From Microbacterium paraoxydans (GTDB lineage: Bacteria; Actinomycetota; Actinomycetes; Actinomycetales; Microbacteriaceae): a stretch of 64,000 nt of DNA. The translations under genes were made by a program, and so were the position numbers. The notes under the pieces are model-generated. The model made no database searches, had not been told where the DNA came from, and saw nothing but the letters and a program-made list of their open reading frames with translations. Shown here one piece after another: positions 1 through 9,400 of the stretch (position 1 is its first letter; the number at the start of each line of letters is the position of its first letter). The stretch covers positions 620,001-684,000 of the forward strand of contig NZ_LT629770.1 of assembly GCF_900105335.1 (NCBI RefSeq). The letters run 5' to 3'.

Positions 1-141
1 GCCGTACTTGGCGTGATAGTCCTCAGCGAACTCGATTGAGGTCTCCTGCGAAGCGCCCAGCACCTCGAACAGGTTCCCCACCACCGGCAGGGCGGCAGGG
101 CCGGGGATACGAGGGGTGCCGGTGGCGTTGGGAGGAGTCAT
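1..141 (-). CDS. Cytochrome P450, N-terminal fragment (runs off window)
   Basis: Only the first 47 codons are present; the gene continues left of the window. The ATG at 141 is preceded by a good GGAAGG ribosome site. The peptide reads MTPPNATGTPRIPGPAALP and then VVGNLFEVLG, the proline-rich PGP..LP.VGN hinge typical of the start of cytochrome P450 enzymes, including CYP102-type fatty-acid hydroxylases. The heme-binding Cys motif and any fused reductase domain lie outside the window, so the subfamily cannot be told. It is divergent from the TetR gene at 353, the usual layout for a TetR regulator controlling a P450. Family assignment rests on this short N-terminus alone. Confidence 0.7.
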   Translation of the reverse strand, partial: MTPPNATGTPRIPGPAALPVVGNLFEVLGASQETSIEFAEDYHAKYG

Positions 142-286
142 CGAAAGGGCCTTCCTGTTCACGATCTATCGGGTCGAACCGTCCATCGCCCCTGGTGGCT
201 GGCTGTGAGCGGGCGCACCCGGTCAGAGGTCGGAGTGCGGCCTGAAGCCCGGCCATGAGTTCGGGCACCGCGTGACGTCTCCCAAC

Positions 287-315
287 ACACTAACTTGGCC
301 ACTCGCCTAGGTCAA
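287..315 (-). promoter_or_regulatory. Promoter of the P450 gene overlapping a TetR-type inverted repeat
   Basis: On the minus strand TTGACC (315-310) and TAGTGT (292-287) are separated by 17 bp, a good sigma-70-like promoter. The -35 box is also one arm of an imperfect inverted repeat, TTGGCC (295-300) and GGTCAA (310-315), between the divergent P450 and TetR genes. This fits an operator bound by the TetR product at 353. Binding itself is inferred. Confidence 0.45.
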
Positions 316-352
316 CTGGCCACGTCGTGTGCCCAAGGCGTATGATGGGGCT

Positions 353-994
353 ATGGACGATCGAGGAGAGGCGCGTACGCCGCGCAAACAGATCAGCGCT
401 GGCGAGCGTCGAGAGCAGTTGGTGGCCGCCGCGCTGCGGGTGATGAGGCGCGACGGGATCGCTGCGGCGAGCACCCGTGCGATCTGCGCTGAGGCGGGGA
501 TGCCGCACGGGGCGTTTCACTACTGCTTCCACTCCAAGAAGGAGCTGTACGCAGCCCTGCTGGCCAGTGACATCGAGATCGACCTGGGGGCCGCCTGGCC
601 GCATATTTCACCCGATGCAAGCCCGTTTGAGAACATCCGCACCTTGCTGCTGGCGTTCTGGTCACAGATCGAGACCGACCCCGACGCGCAGTTGGTCCTG
701 TTCGACCTGGGCAGCTTCGCGCTGCGCGACCCCGAACTCCAGGAGCTGCCACAGCACGAGCACGCCGCCTCCCTGGAGAAAGCCACCGGCTACATCACCC
801 GCCTGGCGGACGAGGCGCGTCTGGACTTCGCCCAGGACGAGCGAGTGCTCGCCGAACTCGTCCTCGACACACTTAACGGAGTCGCCTGGTCCTGGCTGGC
901 CCACCGAGACAACGACCTCGCCCGCCAGAGCCTGGAACGGTTCGCGAGCCTGGCGGCATCGTTCGCACGCACCAGCAGCGAACACACCAGCTAG
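353..994 (+). CDS. TetR/AcrR-family transcriptional regulator
   Basis: 213 residues. The N-terminal domain (about residues 15-65) has the TetR helix-turn-helix pattern: GIAAASTRAICAEAGMPHG, then FHYCFHSKKELYAALL. The C-terminal helical domain resembles ligand-binding TetR_C domains and is unassigned. A start at 353 is preferred to one at 329 because a -10-like TATGAT at 341-346 would place the transcript start at or next to the ATG at 353, giving a leaderless message; no ribosome site is visible. It is divergent from the P450 gene and followed after 116 bp by an efflux pump, so it may control either or both. The inducer is unknown. Confidence 0.85.
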   Translation: MDDRGEARTPRKQISAGERREQLVAAALRVMRRDGIAAASTRAICAEAGMPHGAFHYCFHSKKELYAALLASDIEIDLGAAWPHISPDASPFENIRTLLLAFWSQIETDPDAQLVLFDLGSFALRDPELQELPQHEHAASLEKATGYITRLADEARLDFAQDERVLAELVLDTLNGVAWSWLAHRDNDLARQSLERFASLAASFARTSSEHTS

Positions 995-1110
995 CGCCAC
1001 GCGGCACCTCGCCGCACATCACACCAGCAGTCCTGTACGGGCTGCGCACTACCACCAGAACTGTACCGGCACGACGGTTTAGTTTGAGGAAGATACTGAG
1101 GAGACTGAAC

Positions 1111-2613
1111 ATGAATGAACTGATGACGCCAGCCAGGCGATGGGCCTCGCTGGCTGTGCTGGTGGGAGCGGTGCTGCTGCTGGCCATTGACGCCACGGTG
1201 CTGTATCTGGCGGTGCCGTCGCTGACCGCCGACCTGTCCCCGACGGCCTCGCAGGTGCTGTGGATCGGGGACATCTACTCCCTGGCCCTGGCGGGGCTGC
1301 TGGTCACGATGGGGAACCTGGCCGACCGGATTGGGCGCAAGAAGCTGCTGCTGATCGGAGCCGCAGCGTTCGGACTCGCCTCCATCCTGGCCGCCTTCGC
1401 GCCGACCGCGGAAGTCCTCATCGCCGCACGCCTGCTGCTGGGTGTGGCCGGAGCGACGATCATGCCCTCGACGCTGTCGCTGATCCGCAACATCTTCACC
1501 GATCCGATTGAGCGCACCCGTGCGATCGCGATCTGGTCGGCAGCGGCCGCCAGCGGCATCGCACTTGGCCCTCTGGTAGGCGGGGCACTGCTGGAGAACT
1601 TCTGGTGGGGCTCGGTGTTCCTGATCAACCTGCCCGTCATGGCACTGGTCATCGGCCTGGGCGCGTGGTTGCTGCCGGAGTCCCGCAACCCCAACCCCGG
1701 CCGGTTCGACCTGATCTCCAGCGGCCTGTCGATGCTGGCGATCATCCCGTTCGTGTACACGATCAAGCAGGTCACCGGCGGCAAGTTCGACCTCCTCACC
1801 GCAGCGGCGATCATCGCGAGCGTGGTCGGCGGCATCCTGTTCGTGCGCCGTCAGCGCAAGACCGCCTCTCCGATGATCGACGTGGACCTGTTCCGCGTGC
1901 CTGCCTTCAGCGGCGCGGTGCTGGTCAACTTCATCTCGGTGTTCGCCCTCAGCGGTGTGCTGTTCTTCTTCTCCCAGTACCTCCAGCTCGCCCGCGGCCT
2001 CAGCCCGCTCCAGGCCGGACTCGCGCAGCTACCCGCCGCCCTCTCGGCGATGGCCGCTGTGGCAGTGGTCGGGTTCCTCCTCACCCGTCTCGGTCGCGGC
2101 CGGGCGATCGGGGTGGCTCTGATCACCGGCGCGGTCGGGCTTGGGCTGCTGGCCGCATTGGAGAGCAGCGAGCAGTTGGCCTGGGTGCTGCTGGCCGTGG
2201 TCCCACTCGGGCTGGGCATCGGTGTCGCCGAGACCCTGTCGGTGGATGCGGTGGTCTCCGCCGTCAAGCCAGCCAAGGCCGGAGCCGCGGCCTCGGTCGC
2301 CGAGACCGCCTACGAGCTCGGCGTGGCCCTGGGCATCGCGATCCTCGGCTCGCTGATGAGCGTGTTCTACCGCGGAGGCCTCGACCTGCCGACAGGTGTT
2401 CCCGGCGAGGTAGCGGCCCGGGTCGAGGACTCACTCGCCTCGGCGACCGCGGTCCTCGAGCCCGGAAGCCCGGTCCTGGAAGCCGCGCAGCACGCGTTCG
2501 TCTCGGCAATGCAGTCCACCACCCTGATCGCCGGGGGAGTGATGGTCCTCGCCGCGATCGTGGCCTTCACCCTCATCCCGAACAACAAGGACGCCGTCAC
2601 CGCCGACCACTGA
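1111..2613 (+). CDS. MFS drug efflux transporter, DHA2 (14-helix, QacA/SmvA-like) family
   Basis: 500 residues, the usual size for 14-helix DHA2 drug:proton antiporters. The inner-membrane protein begins with a first helix containing a membrane-embedded Asp (LLLAIDATVLYLAVP), followed by the loop motif GNLADRIGRKKLL (motif A) and the RLLLGVAGATIMPSTLSLIRN region typical of QacA, SmvA and LfrA. The ATG at 1111 is chosen over an upstream TTG because GAGGAG lies 7 bp before it. The next TetR gene follows after 55 bp and probably belongs to the same transcript. Likely role is export of cationic or lipophilic toxic compounds; the substrate cannot be told from sequence. Confidence 0.88.
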   Translation: MNELMTPARRWASLAVLVGAVLLLAIDATVLYLAVPSLTADLSPTASQVLWIGDIYSLALAGLLVTMGNLADRIGRKKLLLIGAAAFGLASILAAFAPTAEVLIAARLLLGVAGATIMPSTLSLIRNIFTDPIERTRAIAIWSAAAASGIALGPLVGGALLENFWWGSVFLINLPVMALVIGLGAWLLPESRNPNPGRFDLISSGLSMLAIIPFVYTIKQVTGGKFDLLTAAAIIASVVGGILFVRRQRKTASPMIDVDLFRVPAFSGAVLVNFISVFALSGVLFFFSQYLQLARGLSPLQAGLAQLPAALSAMAAVAVVGFLLTRLGRGRAIGVALITGAVGLGLLAALESSEQLAWVLLAVVPLGLGIGVAETLSVDAVVSAVKPAKAGAAASVAETAYELGVALGIAILGSLMSVFYRGGLDLPTGVPGEVAARVEDSLASATAVLEPGSPVLEAAQHAFVSAMQSTTLIAGGVMVLAAIVAFTLIPNNKDAVTADH

Positions 2614-2668
2614 AAACCTGACCACAACTGAAATCCTTGAACCGAACCCACGAGAAAGGAGACGCATC

Positions 2669-3241
2669 ATGGCACGGACCGCCGGACGCAGCGCAGACGA
2701 GACCAGACAACTCATCCTGACCTCGGCCGCACGCCTGATCGGCCGGCACGGCACCACGGTGCCCGTGACCGACATCGCCGAGGCCGCCGGGGTCTCCAAA
2801 GGCGGCCTGCTCTACCACTTCCCGAACAAGGAAACACTGCTGAACGGGGTGGCCACCAACCTGATGACCCAGTTCCGCAGCCACGTCGAGCAGGCCGCGA
2901 CCGCCGAGCCCGAAGGGGTCCCGGGCAGACTCACCCGCGCCTACATCCGCGTCAGCTTCGCTCACGCCGGGGACCCCAGCGGGCTACGCGACTACATCGC
3001 CCTAGCCGCTCACCTGATGTTCGAGCCCGCCCTAGAAGAACTCGCCCAAGCAGACGCCGCGCAGTGGCGCAGCGCGCTCTTCGAAGACGGCCTCGACCCC
3101 GCGATCGCTCGCATGGTCATCGCCGCCACCGACGGGTCCAACAGCGCCCCGCTGTGGGGAGCCGTCCTGACCGAGCCCGACCGCACCGCCCTCGAAGCCG
3201 ACCTGATCGCCCTCACGCAACGTGACGACTCATCCGGCTGA
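2669..3241 (+). CDS. TetR/AcrR-family transcriptional regulator
   Basis: 190 residues with an N-terminal TetR HTH (VPVTDIAEAAGVSKGGLLYHF, residues about 31-51) and a short C-terminal helical domain. A strong GAAAGGAG ribosome site precedes the ATG. It sits directly behind the MFS pump and in front of a GNAT gene with short spacers, so the three are probably co-transcribed and this protein is the likely local autoregulator and pump repressor. It is distinct in sequence from the TetR at 353, so the block contains two regulators of the same family. Confidence 0.85.
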   Translation: MARTAGRSADETRQLILTSAARLIGRHGTTVPVTDIAEAAGVSKGGLLYHFPNKETLLNGVATNLMTQFRSHVEQAATAEPEGVPGRLTRAYIRVSFAHAGDPSGLRDYIALAAHLMFEPALEELAQADAAQWRSALFEDGLDPAIARMVIAATDGSNSAPLWGAVLTEPDRTALEADLIALTQRDDSSG

Positions 3242-3273
3242 CCCACACCATTCACGGAAAGGAAAACCACGCC

Positions 3274-3912
3274 ATGACCAACATCGTCTACCGCCCCTAC
3301 CAGCCGCAAGACGCCGAGGACATCAAGAAGATCATCAACGAAGCCTTCTACATCCACCGCTACGTCACCGGCCGCCTGGTCCTTGACAGTGCGCTGGAGA
3401 TCTACCTGCGCGAGCGCCTCCTGGCCAGCACCTGGACCCGCGTCGCGGTCCAGGACGAACGTGTCGTCGGCATCATCATGGGCCAAGTCGACGGGCAGCC
3501 ACGCCTCGGCGGCCGATTCACCAACCGACTCCTGACCCTGGCGCACACGCTCCGCGCCGGCATCCTCGGCCTGCCCCAGTGGAAGTCGATGCGCCAATAC
3601 TTCGCCTTCGACCGCGTATACGGTGAGCTGCGCAAGAAAACCCCGAGCCCGCTGACCGACGAACTGACGCTCTTCGCCGTGGACTCCAGCACCCGCGGAC
3701 TCGGCATCGGCAAGACCCTCTACCGCGACTACCTCGACCACCTCCGCAGCCTCGGACGCAGCGACTTCTACCTCTACACCGACTCCCTGTGCACCTTCCA
3801 GTTCTACGAGAAGCAGGGCATGACCCGCACCGCCTCCGAAGACATGAACCTCGTCCTCGACGGCAAACCTGAAGCCCTAGGCGTCTACCTGTACTCGGGC
3901 ACCGCCACCTAA
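3274..3912 (+). CDS. GNAT-family N-acetyltransferase
   Basis: 212 residues. The acetyl-CoA pyrophosphate-binding motif A is visible as ELTLFAVDSSTRGLGIGKTL (R-G-L-G-I-G-K, about residues 150-157), followed by the FYEKQGM strand-loop typical of the GNAT C-terminal half. AAAGGAAAA upstream serves as ribosome site. Its place behind an efflux pump and regulator suggests detoxification by acetylation, but the substrate is unknown. A 7-bp perfect hairpin (3929-3953) follows the stop codon. Confidence 0.82.
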   Translation: MTNIVYRPYQPQDAEDIKKIINEAFYIHRYVTGRLVLDSALEIYLRERLLASTWTRVAVQDERVVGIIMGQVDGQPRLGGRFTNRLLTLAHTLRAGILGLPQWKSMRQYFAFDRVYGELRKKTPSPLTDELTLFAVDSSTRGLGIGKTLYRDYLDHLRSLGRSDFYLYTDSLCTFQFYEKQGMTRTASEDMNLVLDGKPEALGVYLYSGTAT

Positions 3913-3928
3913 GACCACGACACGAGCA

Positions 3929-3953
3929 CCGGGCTCCAGGACTTCAAGCCCGG
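3929..3953 (+). terminator. Hairpin after the GNAT gene (weak terminator candidate)
   Basis: CCGGGCT (3929-3935) and AGCCCGG (3947-3953) form a perfect 7-bp stem with an 11-nt loop just after the GNAT stop codon. There is no T-run after it, so intrinsic termination is uncertain. Confidence 0.35.
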
Positions 3954-4062
3954 AACCCTCGATGGGACAATGGGTCGCATCGGCCCGTTCCCGCCTACGG
4001 CACGCGATCGTCGCCGAACACCGGCAGACCGACCACGCCACCCGACACGAAAGCAGGAGCCG

Positions 4063-4695
4063 ATGGCACGTACACGTTCCCGCGGAGGGTTCTGGGTCGG
4101 CGCGGTCGCAGAAATCTGCATCATCGTCGCCAGCCTCGTTTACGTGGTCTCCAGCGAACTCTGGGCGCTGATCGCTTGGGAAGCACTCGCGACCGGTTAC
4201 CTCGCTATCGGGTTCACCCTCGCCTGGAGCGGCAAACGCCCCTCCCGAGTCTCCCGCGGCGACGTCCGCGCCGTCGCACGATGGTCGTGGGTTCTTCCCC
4301 TCATCTCCAGTTTCGCCGGCGTCAACTCCGCCGTGCTCGCCCTGATCGCCCGCGGCGACGGCATCCACAACGACGCCCTGCTCGGCGTCGCCGCATCCAT
4401 CGGTGTCGTCCTGTCCTGGACACTCCTGCACACCGGCTTCGCGCAGATGTATGAAGCCACCGACATCGCCTCAGACCAAGACGCCATCACCTTCCCCGGC
4501 AACGACCGCCCCGTCTTCCTCAACTACCTCTACTTCTCCTTCACCATCGGAACATCCTTCGCCACCTCAGACGCCACACTCAAAACCCTCCCCGCTCGAC
4601 GACTCGTCCTCATCCACGGCGTGGTCTCCTTCTTCTACAACGCCCTTGTCGTCGCCGTCGCATTCCAAGTCCTCCAACACGCCGTGGCTTCCTAA
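4063..4695 (+). CDS. DUF1345 family integral membrane protein
   Basis: 210 residues with about five or six hydrophobic segments. The C-terminal third has the DUF1345 signature: a conserved LLHTGFAQMYEA segment, then FPGNDRPVFLNYLYFSFTIG and a final VHGVVSFFYN-like helix (here LIHGVVSFFYNALVVA). The function of DUF1345 proteins is not established. The start at 4063 (ATG-GCA-CGT) has AGCAGGAGC upstream and removes a charged, non-membrane N-terminal extension of the longer reading frame. It ends only 3 bp before the convergent M23 peptidase gene, with no terminator in between. Confidence 0.78.
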   Translation: MARTRSRGGFWVGAVAEICIIVASLVYVVSSELWALIAWEALATGYLAIGFTLAWSGKRPSRVSRGDVRAVARWSWVLPLISSFAGVNSAVLALIARGDGIHNDALLGVAASIGVVLSWTLLHTGFAQMYEATDIASDQDAITFPGNDRPVFLNYLYFSFTIGTSFATSDATLKTLPARRLVLIHGVVSFFYNALVVAVAFQVLQHAVAS

Positions 4696-4698
4696 CAC

Positions 4699-5574
4699 CT
4701 AACGTGGCAATGCTTCGTGGCGCTCTCCTGTCGCTGTCATATGCTGCTCGTTCGCTGGGAGCGCGTCAACGGCCTCGGGATGGTTGTCGAGCGTGATGCC
4801 GGAGAAGCTCATCGGGAGGCCCTGTGCGGTCCAAAGTGAGGCGCGGTCCATGAGTTGCGCATGCACATGCGGCTCGCTGGTGTTGCCAGAGTTCCCGCAG
4901 CCTCCGATGACCGTGCCAGCAGTCACCCGGTCACCGACCTTCACGGTCAGCGATCCCTGCTGCAGATGTGCGACAGTCGCGTATGCGCCATCGCCACTGC
5001 GGATGGTGACGTGATTTCCGATGACGAACCCTGGCCCGCCGATTTCGCGGATCATGCCCTCGATCATCATGTAGACGATGCCCCAACCGTTGGAGCGGGC
5101 CCGGTGATCCCTGCGCCATCCTGAAGCGCGTACGACCTCCCCGTCGACCATCGCGAATACGGGCTCACCGAACGCAGGATACGCACTCGGTAGCCGCATC
5201 ATCGCGCCACCGAACTCCGGGCGCGGTTCAGCCACCGGGTCGGCGACAATATCGATGGCATAAGCCTGCCCATAGGCCCTCACACCGTGGCTAGGAACCT
5301 TCGAGGCTGGACTATTCATCCCCAACCACCGGCCTCGCACTGGTGGCTCGACCACCCGGACCGGAGAGTCCGGGAGTAGTCGCGGTGCCAGGAACACCAG
5401 CATCAGACAGAGACCGGCAAGTGCGAGAGCGGCGAACACAGCAGCGAGCCACACCTCACGAACACCTCCGGCACTCATGAAGCGCCCCAAGACTGCGTTG
5501 CCGATGAGGACCACTGCCGCGAGGTAGTAGAGCGGGATTCGCACGCGGTACAGCGCCAGCACTGCTCGTTTCAT
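4699..5574 (-). CDS. Membrane-anchored M23 (LytM-type) peptidase
   Basis: 291 residues. Two N-terminal transmembrane helices (about residues 12-33 and 40-63) precede an extracytoplasmic C-terminal M23 domain. Core motifs are visible: GWGIVYMM, GNHVTIRSGDGAYATVAHLQ, then KVGDRVTAGTVIG.CGNSGNTSEPHVHAQL with the HxH zinc/catalytic pair. M23 enzymes cut peptidoglycan cross-bridges or act as amidase activators. The gene overlaps the upstream HTH gene by 4 bp (ATGA), so the two are translationally coupled. Similar peptidases are often carried by actinobacterial mobile elements, where they may open the wall for DNA transfer; that role is inference. Confidence 0.83.
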   Translation of the reverse strand: MKRAVLALYRVRIPLYYLAAVVLIGNAVLGRFMSAGGVREVWLAAVFAALALAGLCLMLVFLAPRLLPDSPVRVVEPPVRGRWLGMNSPASKVPSHGVRAYGQAYAIDIVADPVAEPRPEFGGAMMRLPSAYPAFGEPVFAMVDGEVVRASGWRRDHRARSNGWGIVYMMIEGMIREIGGPGFVIGNHVTIRSGDGAYATVAHLQQGSLTVKVGDRVTAGTVIGGCGNSGNTSEPHVHAQLMDRASLWTAQGLPMSFSGITLDNHPEAVDALPANEQHMTATGERHEALPR

Positions 5575-6110
5575 CGCCCCGCCCCCACCAGGCAGGCCAG
5601 CAGCGGCACGATCCGCGCCGCGGGCACCTCGTAATTCCCGCGACCGCTCTGCTTGACCCAGCCCGCTGCGACAAGCTGCCGGAGATGGTGGTGCAGCTGT
5701 CCGGTCGTGCCGAGAGACGCAACCTCGGCAAGATCAGCCGTCGCGTGCGTGCCCGAGAGGATATGGCGCAGCAGTTCCAGTCGCACAGGATGCCCGAGCG
5801 CAGAGAATGCCGCGGCTTGATCGGACCACTCCGTCTCCCAAATACCCGCGGTGCCCGCGGCCTGCTGCCACGCTACCGGCGTACCATCCGGCAGTTTGAG
5901 CGAACCCACCAGCATGACCGCCCCCTCGACTGTCGAGGGGTGATCGTTCAGCTGGGACTGTAAGCCCGTCAAAGCCCAGAACTGCTCCTCATCCAGGATT
6001 GGTGAAGAATCACGCGCCCGATCGGGGCTTTCGGCCATCGCTTCCAACCGTGCCATGCGCTCGGACAGCGCCTCCAGCTCCGCTCTCAAATCCTCACCAG
6101 GCTTGATCAT
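5571..6110 (-). CDS. ArsR-like winged-helix regulator
   Basis: 179 residues. An N-terminal coiled-coil-like segment (LRAELEALSERMARLEAM) precedes a central region, and a C-terminal winged helix of ArsR type is clear: AAFSALGHPVRLELLRHIL, TADLAEVASLGTTGQLHHHL, VAAGWVKQSGRGNYEVP. The HTH thus sits at the C-terminus, not the N-terminus as in small ArsR proteins. The ATG at 6110 is preferred to a GTG at 6116 because a -10-like TACTAT (minus strand, 6123-6118) would start transcription at about 6111. The inverted repeat at 6115-6134 overlaps this promoter, which suggests autoregulation. It probably controls the coupled M23 peptidase gene. Confidence 0.72.
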   Translation of the reverse strand: MIKPGEDLRAELEALSERMARLEAMAESPDRARDSSPILDEEQFWALTGLQSQLNDHPSTVEGAVMLVGSLKLPDGTPVAWQQAAGTAGIWETEWSDQAAAFSALGHPVRLELLRHILSGTHATADLAEVASLGTTGQLHHHLRQLVAAGWVKQSGRGNYEVPAARIVPLLACLVGAGR

Positions 6111-6114
6111 AAGC

Positions 6115-6134
6115 ACGATAGTACGCTATATCGT
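6115..6134. promoter_or_regulatory. Inverted repeat over the HTH-M23 promoter (candidate operator)
   Basis: ACGATA (6115-6120) and TATCGT (6129-6134) are perfect 6-bp arms with an 8-bp spacer. They overlap the -10-like TACTAT that reads into the ArsR-like gene, as expected for an autoregulatory winged-helix operator. The rest of the intergenic space up to 6372 shows no ORF or other clear motif. Confidence 0.45.
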
Positions 6135-6372
6135 TCTTCCGTACTAACTCTGGAACTCCTCTCTCACTTGCCGCATCCCTTCGACGAAGCGAGTCAGTGC
6201 CACCGCTCGCCGTCGTTGTCGTCACGCGGCTCAGGCACTCAGAGGGCGAGAGCGGAACGTATCCGGTCAGCCCAGCCCCGGCTACGACTCCCAGCGCTAG
6301 GGCCTCCGCGCTCCCGCTCCCTTGACCGCCCCTCAGATTCCCCCACACGTCTGGCACTAAGAGTGCGAGCCG

Positions 6373-6432
6373 CGCGCTGCGCGCGCACCTAACCCCCGAG
6401 ATCGCCCCTGATGTGACGGTCTCGGGGAGGGG
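6373..6432 (+). other. Candidate oriT / relaxase leader with two hairpins
   Basis: Just before the relaxase gene lie GCGCGC-TGC-GCGCGC (6373-6387) and a perfect 8-bp inverted repeat, CCCCGAGA (6394-6401) with TCTCGGGG (6420-6427). Relaxases commonly nick beside an inverted repeat located next to their own gene, so this is the best oriT candidate in the window. The second arm overlaps the GGAGGGG ribosome site (6426-6432), so the same hairpin could restrain relaxase translation. No nic consensus was identified. Confidence 0.4.
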
Positions 6433-6443
6433 CCGTCGTGGTG

Positions 6444-9400
6444 ATGACCATCCGTGTCATGTCGTCCGGCAAGGGCTACGAGTACCTGCTGAAATCGGTC
6501 GTCGTCGGCGACGGCGACCGGGAGATGAGCAGCCCGCTGACCCGGTACTACACCGAGTCCGGCTGCCCGCCCGGAACCTGGGTCGGCACCGGCCTGATGA
6601 GCCTCGACGACGGGCGCACCCCGGCGCTGGCCGAGGGCGACACGGTGACTGAGGAACACCTGGCCCGACTGCTCGGTGACGGCATCCATCCGGTCACTGG
6701 CGGTAAGCTCGGCAAGAGGTTCCCCTCGTTGCAACCCCCACGCGAGCGGATTGCGGCGCGCGTTGCACGCCTCGACCCCGGCTTGCGTGGCGCGGCGCGG
6801 GCCGAGGCTGTGGAGCGCATCCGTGAGGGAGAGGTTGCGAAGAAGCCTCGCACCGCCGTTGCAGGGTTCGACTTGACGTTCTCCCCACCGAAGTCGGTCA
6901 GCGCGATCTGGGGCGTGGCCGACGCGGGCACGCAAGCCCTGATTGCGCAGGCGCATCACGCCGCGATGCGCGACACGATCGCGTTGCTGGAACAGCGGGT
7001 CGCTGCAACCCGCGTCGGTGCGGGCGGTATCGCGCAGATGCCGATCGTGGGCGTGATCGCCACCGCGTTCGACCACTACGACTCCCGAGCCGCCGACCCG
7101 CAACTACACACGCACGTCGTGGTGTCAAACAAGGTGCAGGGCGTAGATGGGCGCTGGCGCACCCTCGACTCCCGCCGACTGCACAAGGCCGCTGTCGCTC
7201 TCTCGGAGTCGTACAACGCCTTCCTCACCGATCACACCGCGCGGCTGCTCGGCGTGACGTGGGTGCCCGTCGACCGGGGCAAAGACCGCAACACCGGATG
7301 GGAGATCGAAGGCGTACCGGCGGCGCTGATCGCGGAGTTCTCCCGACGCACCACCGGCGGCAGCGACGGCGGGGCGGGCATCGAGCAGGTCAAGAACCGG
7401 CTGATCGAGCAGTACGTCGCCGAGCACGGCAGGCAACCCTCAGCGGCGACGATTGCGAAGCTCCGGCAACAGGCGACCTTGGAGACGCGACCAGAGAAAG
7501 AACTGCACTCGCTGGCCGACCTCACCACCGACTGGCGGGCGCGTGCCGAGGTCGTGCTCGGCGAGGACGCACCCACCTGGGCGCAGCACCTGCTCGACCG
7601 GGGTGCGACCGAAGCCCGGCTGCGCGCGGACGATCTCGGGCTGGAGCAGATCGAGGATCTCGCCTCGGTGGTGCTGATGAGCGTGGCGAACCGGCGCGCA
7701 ACCTGGGGGCGCTTCAACCTGCACGCCGAGACCATGCGGCAGATCATGGGCGTCCGGTTCGCAACCACCGACGACCGTCTCCAGGTGCTCGACCAGATCG
7801 TCGCGCACGCCGAAGCCGAATCGCTGCGGCTCACCCCCGACTACCACCGCGCCCTACCCGCCCACTACGTCGAGAGCGAGGGCAACAGGTTCCAGCCGGT
7901 CGATCAGATCGCGTACTCCAGCCAAGACATCCTCGACGCCGAGCAGCGCCTACTCGCACACAGCCAGCGCACCGGCGGGCCAGCATTGACGGCGCGGCTC
8001 GTCGCGCGGCATACCTCTCGCAAGATCAGGGGCGTTCGGCTCGACCCCGACCAGGCCGTCGCTATCACCCGCATCGCCCGTTCCGGGCTGAGCCTCGATC
8101 TGCTGGTCGGCCCCGCTGGTTCCGGCAAGACCACCGCGCTACGCGCTCTGCACCGGGCATGGACAGCCGCGTACGGACGCGACTCGGTGATCGGCCTCGC
8201 GCCGTCGGCAGCTGCCGCCGAAGTGCTCGGCGACTCCCTCGGCGTGCGAGCAGAGAACACCGCGAAGTTCCTCTACGAACACCATCACGGACGCTGGAAC
8301 CTCGAAGCCGGGCAGCTCGTGCTTGTGGACGAGTCCTCGCTTGCCGGAACCCTCGCGCTCGATCGCATCGCCGAGCACGCCACCGAAGTCGGAGCCAAGG
8401 TCGTCCTCATCGGCGATTGGGCGCAACTGAGCGCGGTCGAGACAGGCGGGGCGTTCGGGATGCTCGTGCGACACCGTCAGAGCGTTCCCGAACTCACCGA
8501 TGTGCGCCGCTTCGCCAACGATTGGGAGAAGAGCGCCAGCCTCGGCCTGCGACACGGACGCACCGATGCGCTCGACGAGTACCAGGAGCGCGGCAGGCTG
8601 GCGGACGGTGACGCCGAGGCCATGCTCAATGCGATCTACGAAGCATGGCGCAGCGACCGCGACGCGGGCCTGCGCACGCTGATGATTGCGGGCACCGGCG
8701 AGATGGTCGCCCAACTCAACGAGCGCGCCCGCGCCGACCTCATCGAGACCGGGCAGGTTGAGGCCGACGGTCTGCGTCTGCACGACGGCACCACCGCAGG
8801 CGTCGGCGATCTCGTCGTCACCCGGCTCAACGACCGCCGCCTGTCCACCGGCAGGGCATGGGTCAAGAACGGTGATCGCTGGCAAGTCACGCACCGCTAC
8901 GACGACGGCTCGCTCGCTGTGCGGCGGCTGGGGCGCGGCGACAAGCCCCACGGCAAGGCGCTCGTGTTGCCTGCGAAGTACGTGCGCGAGGAACTCGAAC
9001 TCGGCTACGCCTCCACCGTCCACCGTGCCCAGGGAGCCAGCGTGGATACCGCGCACGCGCTCGTTGACCCCGAAGTCTCGTCGCGGGAGTTGTTCTACGT
9101 GGCGATGACGCGCGGTAAGCACCGCAACCACGCCTACGTGATCGTGCCTGACCCGCACGAGGTCGAGCCGCATCTCGACCAGCCGAAGCCGCTGACCCTG
9201 ATCGACCGGCTTGCCAAGGTGCTTGCGCGCAGCGACGCCGACCTCTCCGCGACCGAGACGCTGACGCTCGAGGTAGACCGTCACGCCTCGCTGTCCACGC
9301 TGCTCGCCGAGTACGACGTGCTCGCCCGCGAAGCGCAGATCGACCGCTGGGCCGCGCTGCTCGACATCGCGCCGTTCCCCGAGAACGTGGCCGACGACGT

